NCBI RefSeq assembly: GCF_000721075.1
Contig: NZ_JOEQ01000005.1
Coordinates: 310,001-374,000, forward strand
Direction of reading: 5' to 3'
DNA: 64,000 nt
Origin: Streptosporangium amethystogenes
Lineage (GTDB): Bacteria > Actinomycetota > Actinomycetes > Streptosporangiales > Streptosporangiaceae
Shown here: positions 9,304-17,374 of the stretch, in pieces
Numbering within the stretch: position 1 is the stretch's first letter
Layout: every line of letters starts with the position of its first letter
Position numbers and translations under genes: made by a program
The notes under the pieces: generated by a model
What the model saw: only the letters and a program-made list of their open reading frames with translations
Told to the model about the DNA's origin: nothing
Databases searched by the model: none

Positions 9304-10002
9304 TCAGGTCGTCGCGGTGAACACCAGATAGCAGTAGTCGTCCAGCATCTTCGTCAGCGGCCGGCCAGGCCGGCCCAGCCGCACCGCCAGCGCCTCCTCG
9401 CCGAGACCGGCCTCGGAAAGGAGGCGCCGCGCCCACCGGCGGCCCAGCCGCAGGTGTGCGCGGTAGGCGTCGGCGCTGCGGGCACCGTGCAGGGCGTCGG
9501 CGATGGCGGCGTCCCAGGGCATCAGCGCTCGCGGGCGCAGGGCGTGCAGCATCTTGGTCGCCGCGGTCGGCCCCAGCGAGCGGGGTCTGGATCCGGGGGC
9601 CGCCCGCATCGCCGCGAGGTCCGCGTAGCACTCGCCCACCGTGTCGATCTCGGCGTCGCCCAGCTGGGCGAGTGTGACGTCCCGGCCGGGAAGGCGATCC
9701 CGCCAGCGCTCCCACCAGGCGCCGGTCTCCGCGCAGAAGACGTCCGGCTCGCCCTCGCGCGGATAGCGCAGCCGGCACCCCCAGGCGTTCAACCAGGTCA
9801 GCAGTGCCCGGCGATGGGCCGCGAGCGCCGGGTCGACCCACGGCCCGGTCGCCAGCAGCAGTCGTTCCCAGGACCGCTCGGCCGCGGTGTAGCCGGCGAA
9901 CTCGCCGACCGCCGCGCGCAGGCGCTCCAGGTCGGGCCCCCCGTCCGTGCCGGGAGCGGCGGAACGCGATCCCATCTCCCACGACGGAGTCGTCATGGTC
10001 AC
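9304..10002 (-). CDS. hypothetical protein
   Basis: A 232-residue soluble protein that I do not recognise with confidence. It has a Trp/Arg-rich N-terminal half and a helical C-terminal part with SLGPTAATKMLHALRPRALMPWDAAIADAL, a pattern reminiscent of helical proteins with an HhH-GPD-like core, but I see no catalytic lysine or Fe-S cysteines. The GTG start overlaps the SARP stop (GTGA), so it is translated with the SARP gene; ATG at 9996 is the alternative start. Its position as third gene of the regulator operon suggests a role in control or immunity, without further evidence. Confidence 0.7.
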   Translation of the reverse strand: MTMTTPSWEMGSRSAAPGTDGGPDLERLRAAVGEFAGYTAAERSWERLLLATGPWVDPALAAHRRALLTWLNAWGCRLRYPREGEPDVFCAETGAWWERWRDRLPGRDVTLAQLGDAEIDTVGECYADLAAMRAAPGSRPRSLGPTAATKMLHALRPRALMPWDAAIADALHGARSADAYRAHLRLGRRWARRLLSEAGLGEEALAVRLGRPGRPLTKMLDDYCYLVFTATT

Positions 10003-10832
10003 CGGCCGGTCAACGGCGGCCGGCTCCGGCCCCGCATCAGCGCGGCCAGCAACCGTTCGGTGCGCTCGTTCGGCTCCACCCCGAGGTCGGTGCGGAGCCG
10101 GTGACGGCACACCTCGTACCAGCTCAGGACGCGGCCGAGCTCGTCGAGCTCGCCGTGCATCATCATCAGGGTCTGGTAGGTGGCCTCGTGGTGGGGGTCG
10201 ACGTCGAGGGTCCGGCGGCACCAGTGCATCGCGGCCGGCCAGTCCTCTCGCTCCAGCGACTCGCTGCGCAGCGCGGACAGCGCGCGCAGGGCGGTCCCGC
10301 GCATCCACTGCCGCTGCTCGTTGATCCAGCCGCCGGTCTCGCCGGTGAGGAAGTCACCGATGTAGAGGTCGGCGGTGCGCTGGAACCAGGCGATCGCGGT
10401 GTCGTGGTCCTTGGCGACCCAGGCGTCCCGGCCCCGGTCGAAGGCGCGCTGGAACTCCTCGATGTCCACCCACGCGCTGTTCGTCCGCAGCAGGTAGCCG
10501 TGGTTCTGGTGGAGCAGGGTGAAACCGTCCCGCTCCTCGAACTCGTTGAGCACCCGGCGTACGCCGTGCACGGCCACCTTGAGCGAGCTGGAGTGGTGGT
10601 CCGCTCTCTCCGGCCACAGCACCTCGTGCAGCCGGTCCCGGTGGACGAACCGATCACGGTTGACCAGCAGGTACTGGAACAGGGCCCGAGCCTTGCCGGC
10701 GCGCCAGTGTGACACGGCCTGCCCATCGACCTCCAGACGGAAGTTGCTCAGGCAGCGGGCGACGACCGAGGGTGTTCCCTCGTCGGCTCCGGGGTTGTGG
10801 GGGCCAGGTACCGCCAATTGTTGAACAGGCAT
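9999..10832 (-). CDS. SARP-family transcriptional activator
   Basis: A 277-residue Streptomyces antibiotic regulatory protein. The N-terminal winged helix (about 22-115, including WRAGKARALFQYLLVNRDRF) is of OmpR/trans_reg_C type. The bacterial transcriptional activation domain follows (about 120-270, EEFQRAFDRGRDAWVAKDHDTAIAWF... VCRHRLRTDLGVEPNE). The ATG at 10832 is chosen for the GAGGG about 8 bp upstream and because SARP homology begins soon after. It lies 41 bp downstream of the HIUase-like gene and is probably co-transcribed with it. It likely activates the adjoining biosynthetic operons by binding the 11-bp-spaced repeats near 11.3 kb (inference). Confidence 0.88.
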   Translation of the reverse strand: MPVQQLAVPGPHNPGADEGTPSVVARCLSNFRLEVDGQAVSHWRAGKARALFQYLLVNRDRFVHRDRLHEVLWPERADHHSSSLKVAVHGVRRVLNEFEERDGFTLLHQNHGYLLRTNSAWVDIEEFQRAFDRGRDAWVAKDHDTAIAWFQRTADLYIGDFLTGETGGWINEQRQWMRGTALRALSALRSESLEREDWPAAMHWCRRTLDVDPHHEATYQTLMMMHGELDELGRVLSWYEVCRHRLRTDLGVEPNERTERLLAALMRGRSRPPLTGR

Positions 10833-10873
10833 GTTCGCTTCCCTCAGGAGAACGGACTCCGCCGCTCGCGGAG

Positions 10874-11212
10874 TCAACCGCGGACGCCGAAATACGTCGT
10901 GTACGAGTGCGGTGCCAGCACGACCTGGATGTGATAGGGCATGCACTCGTCGTGCATTCTGAACATCACCGTGACCTCCGGATAGGAGGTGGTCATGCCA
11001 AGCCCGGCGAAGTAGTGGTCGGTGGCGAGGATGAGACGATAGAGCCCGCGCTCCATGAATTCGTCCATCCATTCTTTTACGTTTCCCTCGATGTCGGTCT
11101 CTCCTTCGGAGACCTGCTGCCAGTCCGCGCCCACGGCTCGCTCCAGGCGAGCTCGGACACCGGCCGCGGATCGGCCGTAGACGCCGTCAAGTGCCTGCGT
11201 GGCGATGCTCAT
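10874..11212 (-). CDS. transthyretin/HIUase-fold protein, degenerate active site
   Basis: A 112-residue protein (ATG at 11212; an in-frame ATG at 11227 would give 117) resembling 5-hydroxyisourate hydrolase, the transthyretin-related enzyme of urate breakdown. The family layout is clear: ALDGVYGRSAAGVRARLER at the N-terminus and HIQVVLAPHSYTTY near the end. The catalytic signatures are altered: THVLD reads TQALD (His to Gln), HYHVP reads PYHIQ, and the terminal YRGS reads YFGVRG. No urate oxidase or OHCU decarboxylase lies nearby. It heads the regulator operon, so a non-uricolytic role in the metabolite locus is likely (inference). Confidence 0.8.
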   Translation of the reverse strand: MSIATQALDGVYGRSAAGVRARLERAVGADWQQVSEGETDIEGNVKEWMDEFMERGLYRLILATDHYFAGLGMTTSYPEVTVMFRMHDECMPYHIQVVLAPHSYTTYFGVRG

Positions 11213-11291
11213 GGTGAGGATACCCATCTTCTGGTCGGGGCCGCCTGACCCGTATCACGCGACCTCGGTCCCATCAGGTTCCACCGGAGCG

Positions 11292-11342
11292 TTATCCGTC
11301 CGCTTTCGGCCCGCTATCCATCGGCTACCGCTCCCTATCTTT
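11292..11342. promoter_or_regulatory. candidate SARP operator, 11-bp direct repeats
   Basis: Five related heptamers start at 11293 (TATCCGT), 11304 (TTTCGGC), 11315 (TATCCAT), 11326 (TACCGCT) and 11336 (TATCTTT), four of them exactly 11 bp apart. Direct heptamers on an 11- or 22-bp period are the known binding pattern of SARP activators. Read on the minus strand the repeats are of GGATAGC type. They lie between the divergent HIUase-like gene and the small peptide gene. A second pair of GGATA/GAATA repeats 11 bp apart sits at 11381-11398. The pattern is visible; function is inferred. Confidence 0.5.
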
Positions 11343-11466
11343 TCCCGGCGAATGGGGCGGATGCCGGATCAGAAGAGATCGGATAAAGGGCGAATAGGGG
11401 GGCTGCCTACGTTTTGAAGCAGACAGGCGAACAGCAGCCAGGAAGACACGACAAGAGGTGCAGAAA

Positions 11467-11619
11467 ATGCAGAAATTCGCTAGCTCCAACGCTCTCCGGT
11501 CCATCATCGCCGCCGCCGCCATCCTGGGATGCCTCGGCCTCACCGCCGTCCTCCCCGCGGTCGCCGCCGGCGGGTCTCCGGAGACCGTGGTGCTCGCCAG
11601 CAACACCCCCTGGGGCTGA
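11467..11619 (+). CDS. short secreted peptide ending NTPWG
   Basis: A 50-codon gene with a good ribosome-binding site (AGAGGTG ending 7 bp before the ATG). The product has a basic N-terminus (Lys3, Arg11), a hydrophobic core (about residues 13-28, SIIAAAAILGCLGLTAV) and an Ala-x-Ala-like cleavage zone near AVAAGG (31-36). A short tail would remain, ending VVLASNTPWG. It looks like a signal peptide plus a mature peptide of about 15 residues. It lies 355 bp upstream of a SARP/NB-ARC/TPR regulator, an architecture that can sense peptides. A pheromone role is inference; a leader ORF or a ribosomal-peptide precursor are alternatives. Confidence 0.6.
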   Translation: MQKFASSNALRSIIAAAAILGCLGLTAVLPAVAAGGSPETVVLASNTPWG

Positions 11620-11974
11620 ACTGCACCCCCCGCCCGGTGGTCATCGGCGGGGATTCGCCGGAGCGGTCGGAGCCGTCCAAGGCCCGGCCGCTTCTTCGCG
11701 TCTCAAACCCACCCGTTAGTCGCAAGTCAGGCCAGACCTTAACAAACCCCCCTGGTTCTCCACCCGGCGACGTTGTATGATCCCGGGCAGACAGCGGTTC
11801 ATACACATAAAATCACCCGTCGTGGTCACTGGGTTATATGTTCAGGATTATGGGCGGTTGGGATTCGGTATATTTTCCCTGAGTTTAAGTTAATGGTCAG
11901 GTGCCTGACGTCTCTCTTACGCCAAACCATGCGGTGATTTACTGGACAGGCCGCGACTCTGTAAGGAGATTCGG
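11620..11974. other. AT-richer upstream region of the large SARP regulator
   Basis: A 355-bp gap without a convincing gene. Its second half is much richer in A and T than the surroundings (for example TATATGTTCAGGATTATG near 11835 and TATATTTTCCC near 11869), as expected of a promoter region. AAGGAG at 11963-11968 is the ribosome-binding site for the GTG at 11975. I see no clear terminator after the peptide gene, so read-through into the regulator is possible. Confidence 0.5.
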
Positions 11975-14900
11975 GTGGAGTATCGGATCCTCGGTCCTCT
12001 GGAAGTCGTGGCCGGTTCCCAGCGCCTGGATCTGGGAGCACCCCGGCAGCAGGTGGTTCTCGCCTGCCTTCTGCTGGAGGCCAATCGCATGGTCACCATC
12101 GGGCGACTGACCGACGCGATCTACGGTGACGACCTTCCCAGCACCTCGCGCGCGCAGGTGCAGATCTGTATCTCCTCACTCCGGCGATTGTTCGCCGCCC
12201 ACGGCAACCTCGACGTCATCGCGACCCATTCCCAGGGATACACCCTGCGGGTCACCGAGGGGCAGCTCGACTCCCAGAACTTCGAGAACCTGCTGAGCCA
12301 GGCCCGCCAGGCCCGCGAGAACCGCAACCCGGAGGAGGCGGTCAGACACTACCGGGACGCGCTCGCCCTCTGGCGGGGCCCCGCCCTCGACGGCCAGGAG
12401 AGCCGGCTCGTGCAGGCGGCGGTCAGCAGGCTGACCGAGCGCCGGATCAACGCCAACGAGGACTGCGTCGATCTGGAACTGGAACTCGGCAGGCACCACG
12501 AGCTGGTCGGCGAGCTCAGCGAGCTCGTCGAGGAACATCCGCTCAGGGAGCGGCTACGCGGCCAGTTGATGCTCGCGCTCTACCGCTCCGGGCGCCAGGC
12601 GGAGGCGTTGACGGTCTACCGCCGCGCCCGCCAGACGATGATCGACGAACTGGGCATCGAGCCCAATGAGAGCCTGCAGCAACTCGAGTACGCGATCCTC
12701 ACCTCCGACGAGAGCCTGGACCCGCCGGAGCGCCAGCAGCAACAAACGCAGCAGCTCCAGCGCCACGGTGAGACGAACGAGGTGCCGGTCGCCCACCGGG
12801 CCGTACCCCGGCTGCTTCCCACCGACATCGCGGACTTCACCGGCCGGATCAAACTGGTCGAGGCCATCCGCAGGCAGCTCACCTTCGCCGCGGAGGACCG
12901 GCAGCGACTCGCCGTGCCCATCATCGCCGTGGTCGGCAAGCCGGGGATCGGCAAGTCCACGATCGCGGTGCACGTCTCGCACAGCGTCGCCGGCCGCTAC
13001 GAGGACGGCCAGCTCTTCGCCGACCTGCACGGAGGGGAGTCGCGCCCGCTCGGTTCCGGGCAGGTGCTCGAACGCTTCCTGCGGGCGTTGGGCGTGCCGG
13101 GCACCGCCATTCCCGACGGGGTGGACGAGCGGGCGGAGATGTACCGCGCGCTGCTCGCCGGACGCAGGATGCTGATCGTCCTGGACGACGCCAGGAGCGA
13201 GAGCCAGGTGCTGCCCCTGCTTCCCGGAAATCCCGAGGCCGCGGTGATAATCACCAGCAGGACCCGGCTGGCCGGCCTGCCCGGTGCCGCCCACCTCGAC
13301 GTGGACCTCTTCGACTCGCGGCAGTCGGTCGACCTGCTCTCCCGCATCGCGGGTGTCGAGCGGGTGCAGGTCGAGCACGAGGCGGCGGCCCGGCTGGCGG
13401 ACCTCTGCGGCCACCTCCCACTGGCGTTGCGCATCGCGGGCGCCAGGCTCGCGGCCCGTCCGCACTGGACGATCGACCAGCTGGTGGGCCGGCTCGAAGA
13501 CGAGACCCGCAGGCTCGACGAGCTCAAACACGGAGACCTGGGCATCAGGGCGAGCATCTCGCTGACCTACGAAAGCGTCAGCGAGGACGCGCGGAGGCTG
13601 TTTCGGCGCCTGGCCATCCTGGAGTTCCGGCACTTCTCCGGCTGGGTCGCCGCCGCGCTGCTCGACAGCGACCCCTCCGATGCCCAGGACCTGCTCGACG
13701 ACCTGGCCGACACCCAGCTGATCGAGGCGACGGACACCGGGTACGGCGTGCACGGCCAGTACCGCTTCCATGACCTGATCCGCGTCTTCGCCCGCGAGCG
13801 CCTCGCCACCGAGGAGGCGGTCGCCGACCGCAAGGCCGCGCTGGAGAGGGTGCTCGGCGGACTGCTCTTCCTGACCGGGGAGGCGCATCGCCGCGAGTAC
13901 GGCGGCGACTACGTACAGGTGCACAGCGACGCCCCGCGCTGGTCGCTGCCCGACCGGCTGGTCGAGAAGCTGGTCATGGCCCCCCTGCCCTGGTACGAGC
14001 GCGAGCGGCTGACGCTGGTCGCGGGGATCCGCCAGGCGGCGCAGGCCGGGTTCGTCGAGCTCTGCTGGGATCTCGCGATCAGCGCCGTGACCCTGTTCGA
14101 GTCGAGGATCTACTTCGACGACTGGCGGGAGACCCACGAGGTCGCGCTGGCCGCCGCCCGGCGGGCGGGGGACCGCAGGGGGCAGGCGGCGATGCTCTAC
14201 TCGATCGGCTCGCTCTACATCGCCGAGCAGCGGTTCGGAGACGCGCGCCGCGACTTCGAGGCGGCCGCGGAACTGTTCGAGGAGGCGGGCGACGACCTCG
14301 GCGTGGCCCTTGTCATCCGCAACATCGCCTTCCTGGACCGGATCAGCGGTCGGCTCGACGACGCCGTGGAACGCTACGAACGCGCGCTGACGATCTTCCG
14401 CAGCACCGATGACCAGGTCGCCTCCGCCTACGTGCTGCACAGCGTGGCCCAGATCAGGCTGGACTGCGAGGACCTCGACGCGGCCAAGCGACTGCTGAGC
14501 GAGGCGCTGGAACTCAGCAGGGTCGGCGGCAGCCGGCGGGTGGAGGCACAGGTCCTGCACCGGCTGGGCGAGACCTACCTCCGCTCGGGAGAGCTGCCGT
14601 CGGCGGCCGAGGTCTTCGAGCAGACGCTCACCACGGTACGCAACATCGGGGACCCGACCGGAGAGGCGTACGCCCTGCACGGCCTGGGCATCGCGCGGCT
14701 GCGCCAGGGCGACTTCGCCGAGGCCGACCTCACGCTCCAGCGCGCTCTGGAACTGGCGAGCACCATGGGAGAGAAGCTGGCCGAGGCGCGGGTCGTGCTC
14801 GGCCTCGGTGAGCTGGCGCTGGCCACCGACCAGACCGAACAGGCCATCGGCCGCTTCCACCAGGCCCTCGGCCTGTTCCACAAGATCGACGCGCCGTTCC

Positions 14901-15064
14901 ACGTGGTCCGCGTCCTGGTCATGCTCAGCGAGGCGTACTCGGCCGTCGGCGAGACCGAGGCGGCGCTGAGCGTCTCGGAGGAGGCACTCGAACTGGCCGA
15001 CACGATGCCCCCCGCGATCGCCGCCCAGATCCGCACCCAGCTGGCGGACCCTCCCGTCGGCTGA
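11975..15064 (+). CDS. SARP/NB-ARC/TPR regulator (AfsR-like)
   Basis: A 1029-residue multidomain regulator. In order: OmpR-type winged helix (about 1-90), BTAD (about 95-245, ending RQTMIDELGIEPNE), a Gln-rich linker, an NB-ARC/STAND ATPase with Walker A GKPGIGKST (about 321-329) and a Walker-B-like MLIVLDDA (about 397-404), and C-terminal TPR repeats (about 720-1020). STAND regulators switch on ATP binding when a ligand meets the sensor repeats. The GTG start has AAGGAG 6 bp upstream. The small secreted peptide gene just upstream is an obvious candidate ligand source (inference). Targets may include the neighbouring operons. Confidence 0.9.
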   Translation: MEYRILGPLEVVAGSQRLDLGAPRQQVVLACLLLEANRMVTIGRLTDAIYGDDLPSTSRAQVQICISSLRRLFAAHGNLDVIATHSQGYTLRVTEGQLDSQNFENLLSQARQARENRNPEEAVRHYRDALALWRGPALDGQESRLVQAAVSRLTERRINANEDCVDLELELGRHHELVGELSELVEEHPLRERLRGQLMLALYRSGRQAEALTVYRRARQTMIDELGIEPNESLQQLEYAILTSDESLDPPERQQQQTQQLQRHGETNEVPVAHRAVPRLLPTDIADFTGRIKLVEAIRRQLTFAAEDRQRLAVPIIAVVGKPGIGKSTIAVHVSHSVAGRYEDGQLFADLHGGESRPLGSGQVLERFLRALGVPGTAIPDGVDERAEMYRALLAGRRMLIVLDDARSESQVLPLLPGNPEAAVIITSRTRLAGLPGAAHLDVDLFDSRQSVDLLSRIAGVERVQVEHEAAARLADLCGHLPLALRIAGARLAARPHWTIDQLVGRLEDETRRLDELKHGDLGIRASISLTYESVSEDARRLFRRLAILEFRHFSGWVAAALLDSDPSDAQDLLDDLADTQLIEATDTGYGVHGQYRFHDLIRVFARERLATEEAVADRKAALERVLGGLLFLTGEAHRREYGGDYVQVHSDAPRWSLPDRLVEKLVMAPLPWYERERLTLVAGIRQAAQAGFVELCWDLAISAVTLFESRIYFDDWRETHEVALAAARRAGDRRGQAAMLYSIGSLYIAEQRFGDARRDFEAAAELFEEAGDDLGVALVIRNIAFLDRISGRLDDAVERYERALTIFRSTDDQVASAYVLHSVAQIRLDCEDLDAAKRLLSEALELSRVGGSRRVEAQVLHRLGETYLRSGELPSAAEVFEQTLTTVRNIGDPTGEAYALHGLGIARLRQGDFAEADLTLQRALELASTMGEKLAEARVVLGLGELALATDQTEQAIGRFHQALGLFHKIDAPFHVVRVLVMLSEAYSAVGETEAALSVSEEALELADTMPPAIAAQIRTQLADPPVG

Positions 15065-15128
15065 CCCCGGCCGTGCCCGGCGAGAGGCGACGGAGACGGT
15101 GCGGCGGGTCGGTCACCGGTGGCCTTCA

Positions 15129-15192
15129 TGTGATGCCGCCCGGCGGCCGGTCGTCCGCCCTGGCCGGACCGGCCGCCGTCGGCGGCATCACA
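15129..15192. terminator. long hairpin between convergent genes
   Basis: Arms TGTGATGCCGCC (15129-15140) plus CGGCGGCCGG (15141-15150) pair with CCGGCCGCCG (15169-15178) and GGCGGCATCACA (15181-15192), leaving a 2-nt bulge (15179-15180) and an 18-nt loop. This 22-bp stem lies between the stops of the SARP regulator and the DUF885 gene and can serve both directions. No U-tract is present, as is common in actinobacteria. Confidence 0.75.
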
Positions 15193-15211
15193 CGAGGTGC
15201 GGGACCAAGGG

Positions 15212-16852
15212 TCAGCCGATCCGGCGCAGGGCGTCGGCCAGGCTGGACAGGCCGACCGGTCCGAGCTCCAGTGCGGCGGTGTGCCAGGCACGCAGGTCGA
15301 AGGCGTCGCCCTGGCGCAGCCTGGCCTCCTCACGGGCCTGCACCCAGGCCCGCTCGCCCAGCTTGTAGGCGATGGCCTGGGCGGGCCAGCCGAAGTAGCG
15401 CACCACCTCGGCCTCGACCCGGTGCGGCTCGCAACGGCCCCGGTCGCGCAGCACCTCGCAGGCCTTCTCGAAGGTCCACTTCGAGCCGTCGGGAAGTGGC
15501 AGGTCCAGGTGGACGCCCAGGTCGATGACCACCCGGGCGGCGCGCAGCGCCGACCAGTTGAGCATGCCCAGCCGGGTACCGGGGTCGGTGAACCAGCCCA
15601 GCTCGTCGGCCAGCCGCTCGGCGTACAGGCCCCAGCCCTCACCGTGGCCGTCCACCCAGGAGACCTTGGCGAACCTGGACAGGCGGTCCTCGGCCATCCG
15701 CATGGCGCCGAACTGCAGGTGATGGCCGGGAACGCCCTCGTGGAAGATCGTGGTCAGCTCGCTCCAGGTGGCGAAGCGGGTCCGCCCGCCGACCGGCCAG
15801 AGCGTGCGGCCGGGCCGCGACAGGTCCTCGCTGGGCGCGTTGTAGGAGGCCGCACCCGAGGTGGAGCTCACGTCGACCTCGGCCACGACGAGCCGCAGCG
15901 GCTCGGGGATGTCGAAATGGGTGCCGTTCAGCTGCTCGATGGCCCGGTCATGGCGCTCCTGCAACCAGGCCTGGTACTCCTCCAGGGAGTCGACGGCCTG
16001 GGTCTCGTTGAGGATCTGGGTGGCCTCCTCGATGGTCGCGCCCGGCTTGATCCGCTCGACCTCGGCGGCCATCTCGGTCCCGATGCGCTCCAGCTCGGCC
16101 CAGCCCCACTCGTACGCCTCGCGCAGGTCGATGTCGGAGCCCAGGCTGATCCTGGCCGCGACCGCGTAGCGCTCGGGGCCCACCGCGTCGGCCTCGTCCG
16201 CCCTTGGGGCGTACTCCTCGCGCAGGTAGCGCCCGGCGTCGGCGTACGCGGCGTGGGCCGCGGCCGCCGCGCTGAGCAGCTCCTCCCTGACCGGACCCTC
16301 GCCGTAGGTGGCGACGAAGGCGTCGTGCGCCGGGGGAGTCCCGCCCACGCCGGCGAACTGGTCGGCCTGGTCGGCCATGGCCAGCGCCTGCCTGCGAGCG
16401 CCCCGCAGACCCGAGGCCAGGCCGGCCTCCAGGCTCTCCCGCCATCCGGCGAGCATCGTGGGGATCGCCGCCAGGCGGGCGGCGACGTCGCGCCACTCGT
16501 CGTCGTTGCCGTGCGGGAGGAGGACGACGCTGGAGCGCACCCGGTAGGGCAGTCCGTACGGCGCGGCCACCCAGCGGAGCGGCTCACCCATGTCGTGCCA
16601 GCCGAGCTCGGCCTCCAGCCGCTCCCGCAGGTGGGCGGCCGCCCGGACGTCCGACTCCCCGGTCGGGACCAGCTCGTCGAGACGCTTGAGGGTCGTACGG
16701 ATCAGCTCGGCCCTGGCGGCGCTTCCGGCGGGGCTGTGGTCGGTGGCGGCGACGAAGTCGGACACGATGCCCTCGGCACCTGCTGCGATCGGGTCGAGGG
16801 CCGCCCAGCGGGTGACGTACTCATCGCAAAGCGCAAAGATCGGAGTGCTCAT
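15212..16852 (-). CDS. DUF885-family metallopeptidase-like protein
   Basis: A 546-residue soluble protein of the DUF885 family. It carries the zinc-binding motif FHEGVPGHHLQ (HExxxGHH variant) and the downstream HGEGWGLYAERLADELG, which supplies the third ligand in this gluzincin-like group. Members are cytoplasmic or secreted peptidases of mostly unknown substrate; no signal peptide is visible. ATG at 16852 (MSTPIFALC) is preferred to 16882 because family members usually start with this pattern. It shares no obvious pathway with its neighbours. Confidence 0.85.
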   Translation of the reverse strand: MSTPIFALCDEYVTRWAALDPIAAGAEGIVSDFVAATDHSPAGSAARAELIRTTLKRLDELVPTGESDVRAAAHLRERLEAELGWHDMGEPLRWVAAPYGLPYRVRSSVVLLPHGNDDEWRDVAARLAAIPTMLAGWRESLEAGLASGLRGARRQALAMADQADQFAGVGGTPPAHDAFVATYGEGPVREELLSAAAAAHAAYADAGRYLREEYAPRADEADAVGPERYAVAARISLGSDIDLREAYEWGWAELERIGTEMAAEVERIKPGATIEEATQILNETQAVDSLEEYQAWLQERHDRAIEQLNGTHFDIPEPLRLVVAEVDVSSTSGAASYNAPSEDLSRPGRTLWPVGGRTRFATWSELTTIFHEGVPGHHLQFGAMRMAEDRLSRFAKVSWVDGHGEGWGLYAERLADELGWFTDPGTRLGMLNWSALRAARVVIDLGVHLDLPLPDGSKWTFEKACEVLRDRGRCEPHRVEAEVVRYFGWPAQAIAYKLGERAWVQAREEARLRQGDAFDLRAWHTAALELGPVGLSSLADALRRIG

Positions 16853-17374
16853 GTCCGAAACGTAGGACCGCCCAGCATCCATGCCTTATCGCTCCGCTAT
16901 CGAACCTGGTGGCGGGCTTGAGTGACCGGGGCACGTCAGCGAATGTGGTGTACGGGTACCCGGGGGTGGGGCTCGGTCACGTCCGGGCTCGGTCACCATC
17001 GGCGGCGGCGGGGGCGGTCCCCGAACCCTCACCTGCTCTCGCTGCGCCTTTGACCTTCTATCCCGAACAGGCCGCACAGATGAGCGGCTCTGAAACCGCA
17101 CCTGCCCTCGCTGTGTTTTTTGCCGTGCGCGACACCGGGCTTTTCAGCGGATACCGGTCTCCGCTATTCACTTATGCCCAGCACGAAATGGCGAGGAGGC
17201 CGGCCTGTGGTGATACTCGTCCGGCGCCTCGTGCGCCTTGGAATTCTCTTCTTATTCTCTGGAATTCGTATGGCCAGCATGCCGGGAAATGACTACGCTT
17301 GGTAGTCGAATGGTTGCCGGATTCGATGGTTGGGGTTCGCGCCGCTGTCGTTGAACTCCGGCAAGGAGGGCATC
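16853..17374. other. 522-bp intergenic region
   Basis: No convincing gene. Short open frames here have Pro/Ser/Arg-rich translations typical of shadows and no ribosome-binding site. The stretch from about 17230 is AT-richer (TTCTTATTCTCTGGAATTCG) and probably holds the promoter of the XRE gene, with a palindrome at 17291-17307. Confidence 0.5.
17291..17307. promoter_or_regulatory. palindromic operator upstream of XRE gene
   Basis: GACTAC (17291-17296) and GTAGTC (17302-17307) form a perfect 6-bp inverted repeat with a 5-nt spacer (GCTTG), 68 bp before the XRE start. Position and symmetry fit an operator for the dimeric XRE regulator itself (inference). Confidence 0.45.

Noticed and set aside
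11467..11619. Lanthipeptide or lasso-peptide precursor
   Set aside because: No modification enzyme for such peptides is encoded nearby, and the hydrophobic core looks like a Sec signal rather than a leader.
12554..14902. 782-codon minus-strand open frame
   Set aside because: It is antisense to the SARP/NB-ARC/TPR regulator and shows no motif; a codon-position artefact.
15197..16921. 574-codon plus-strand open frame
   Set aside because: It is antisense to the DUF885 gene, which carries HEGVPGHH and GEGWGLYAE motifs.
16909..17292. 127-codon open frame upstream of the XRE gene
   Set aside because: No ribosome-binding site, atypical composition, and it covers the AT-richer promoter region of the XRE gene.
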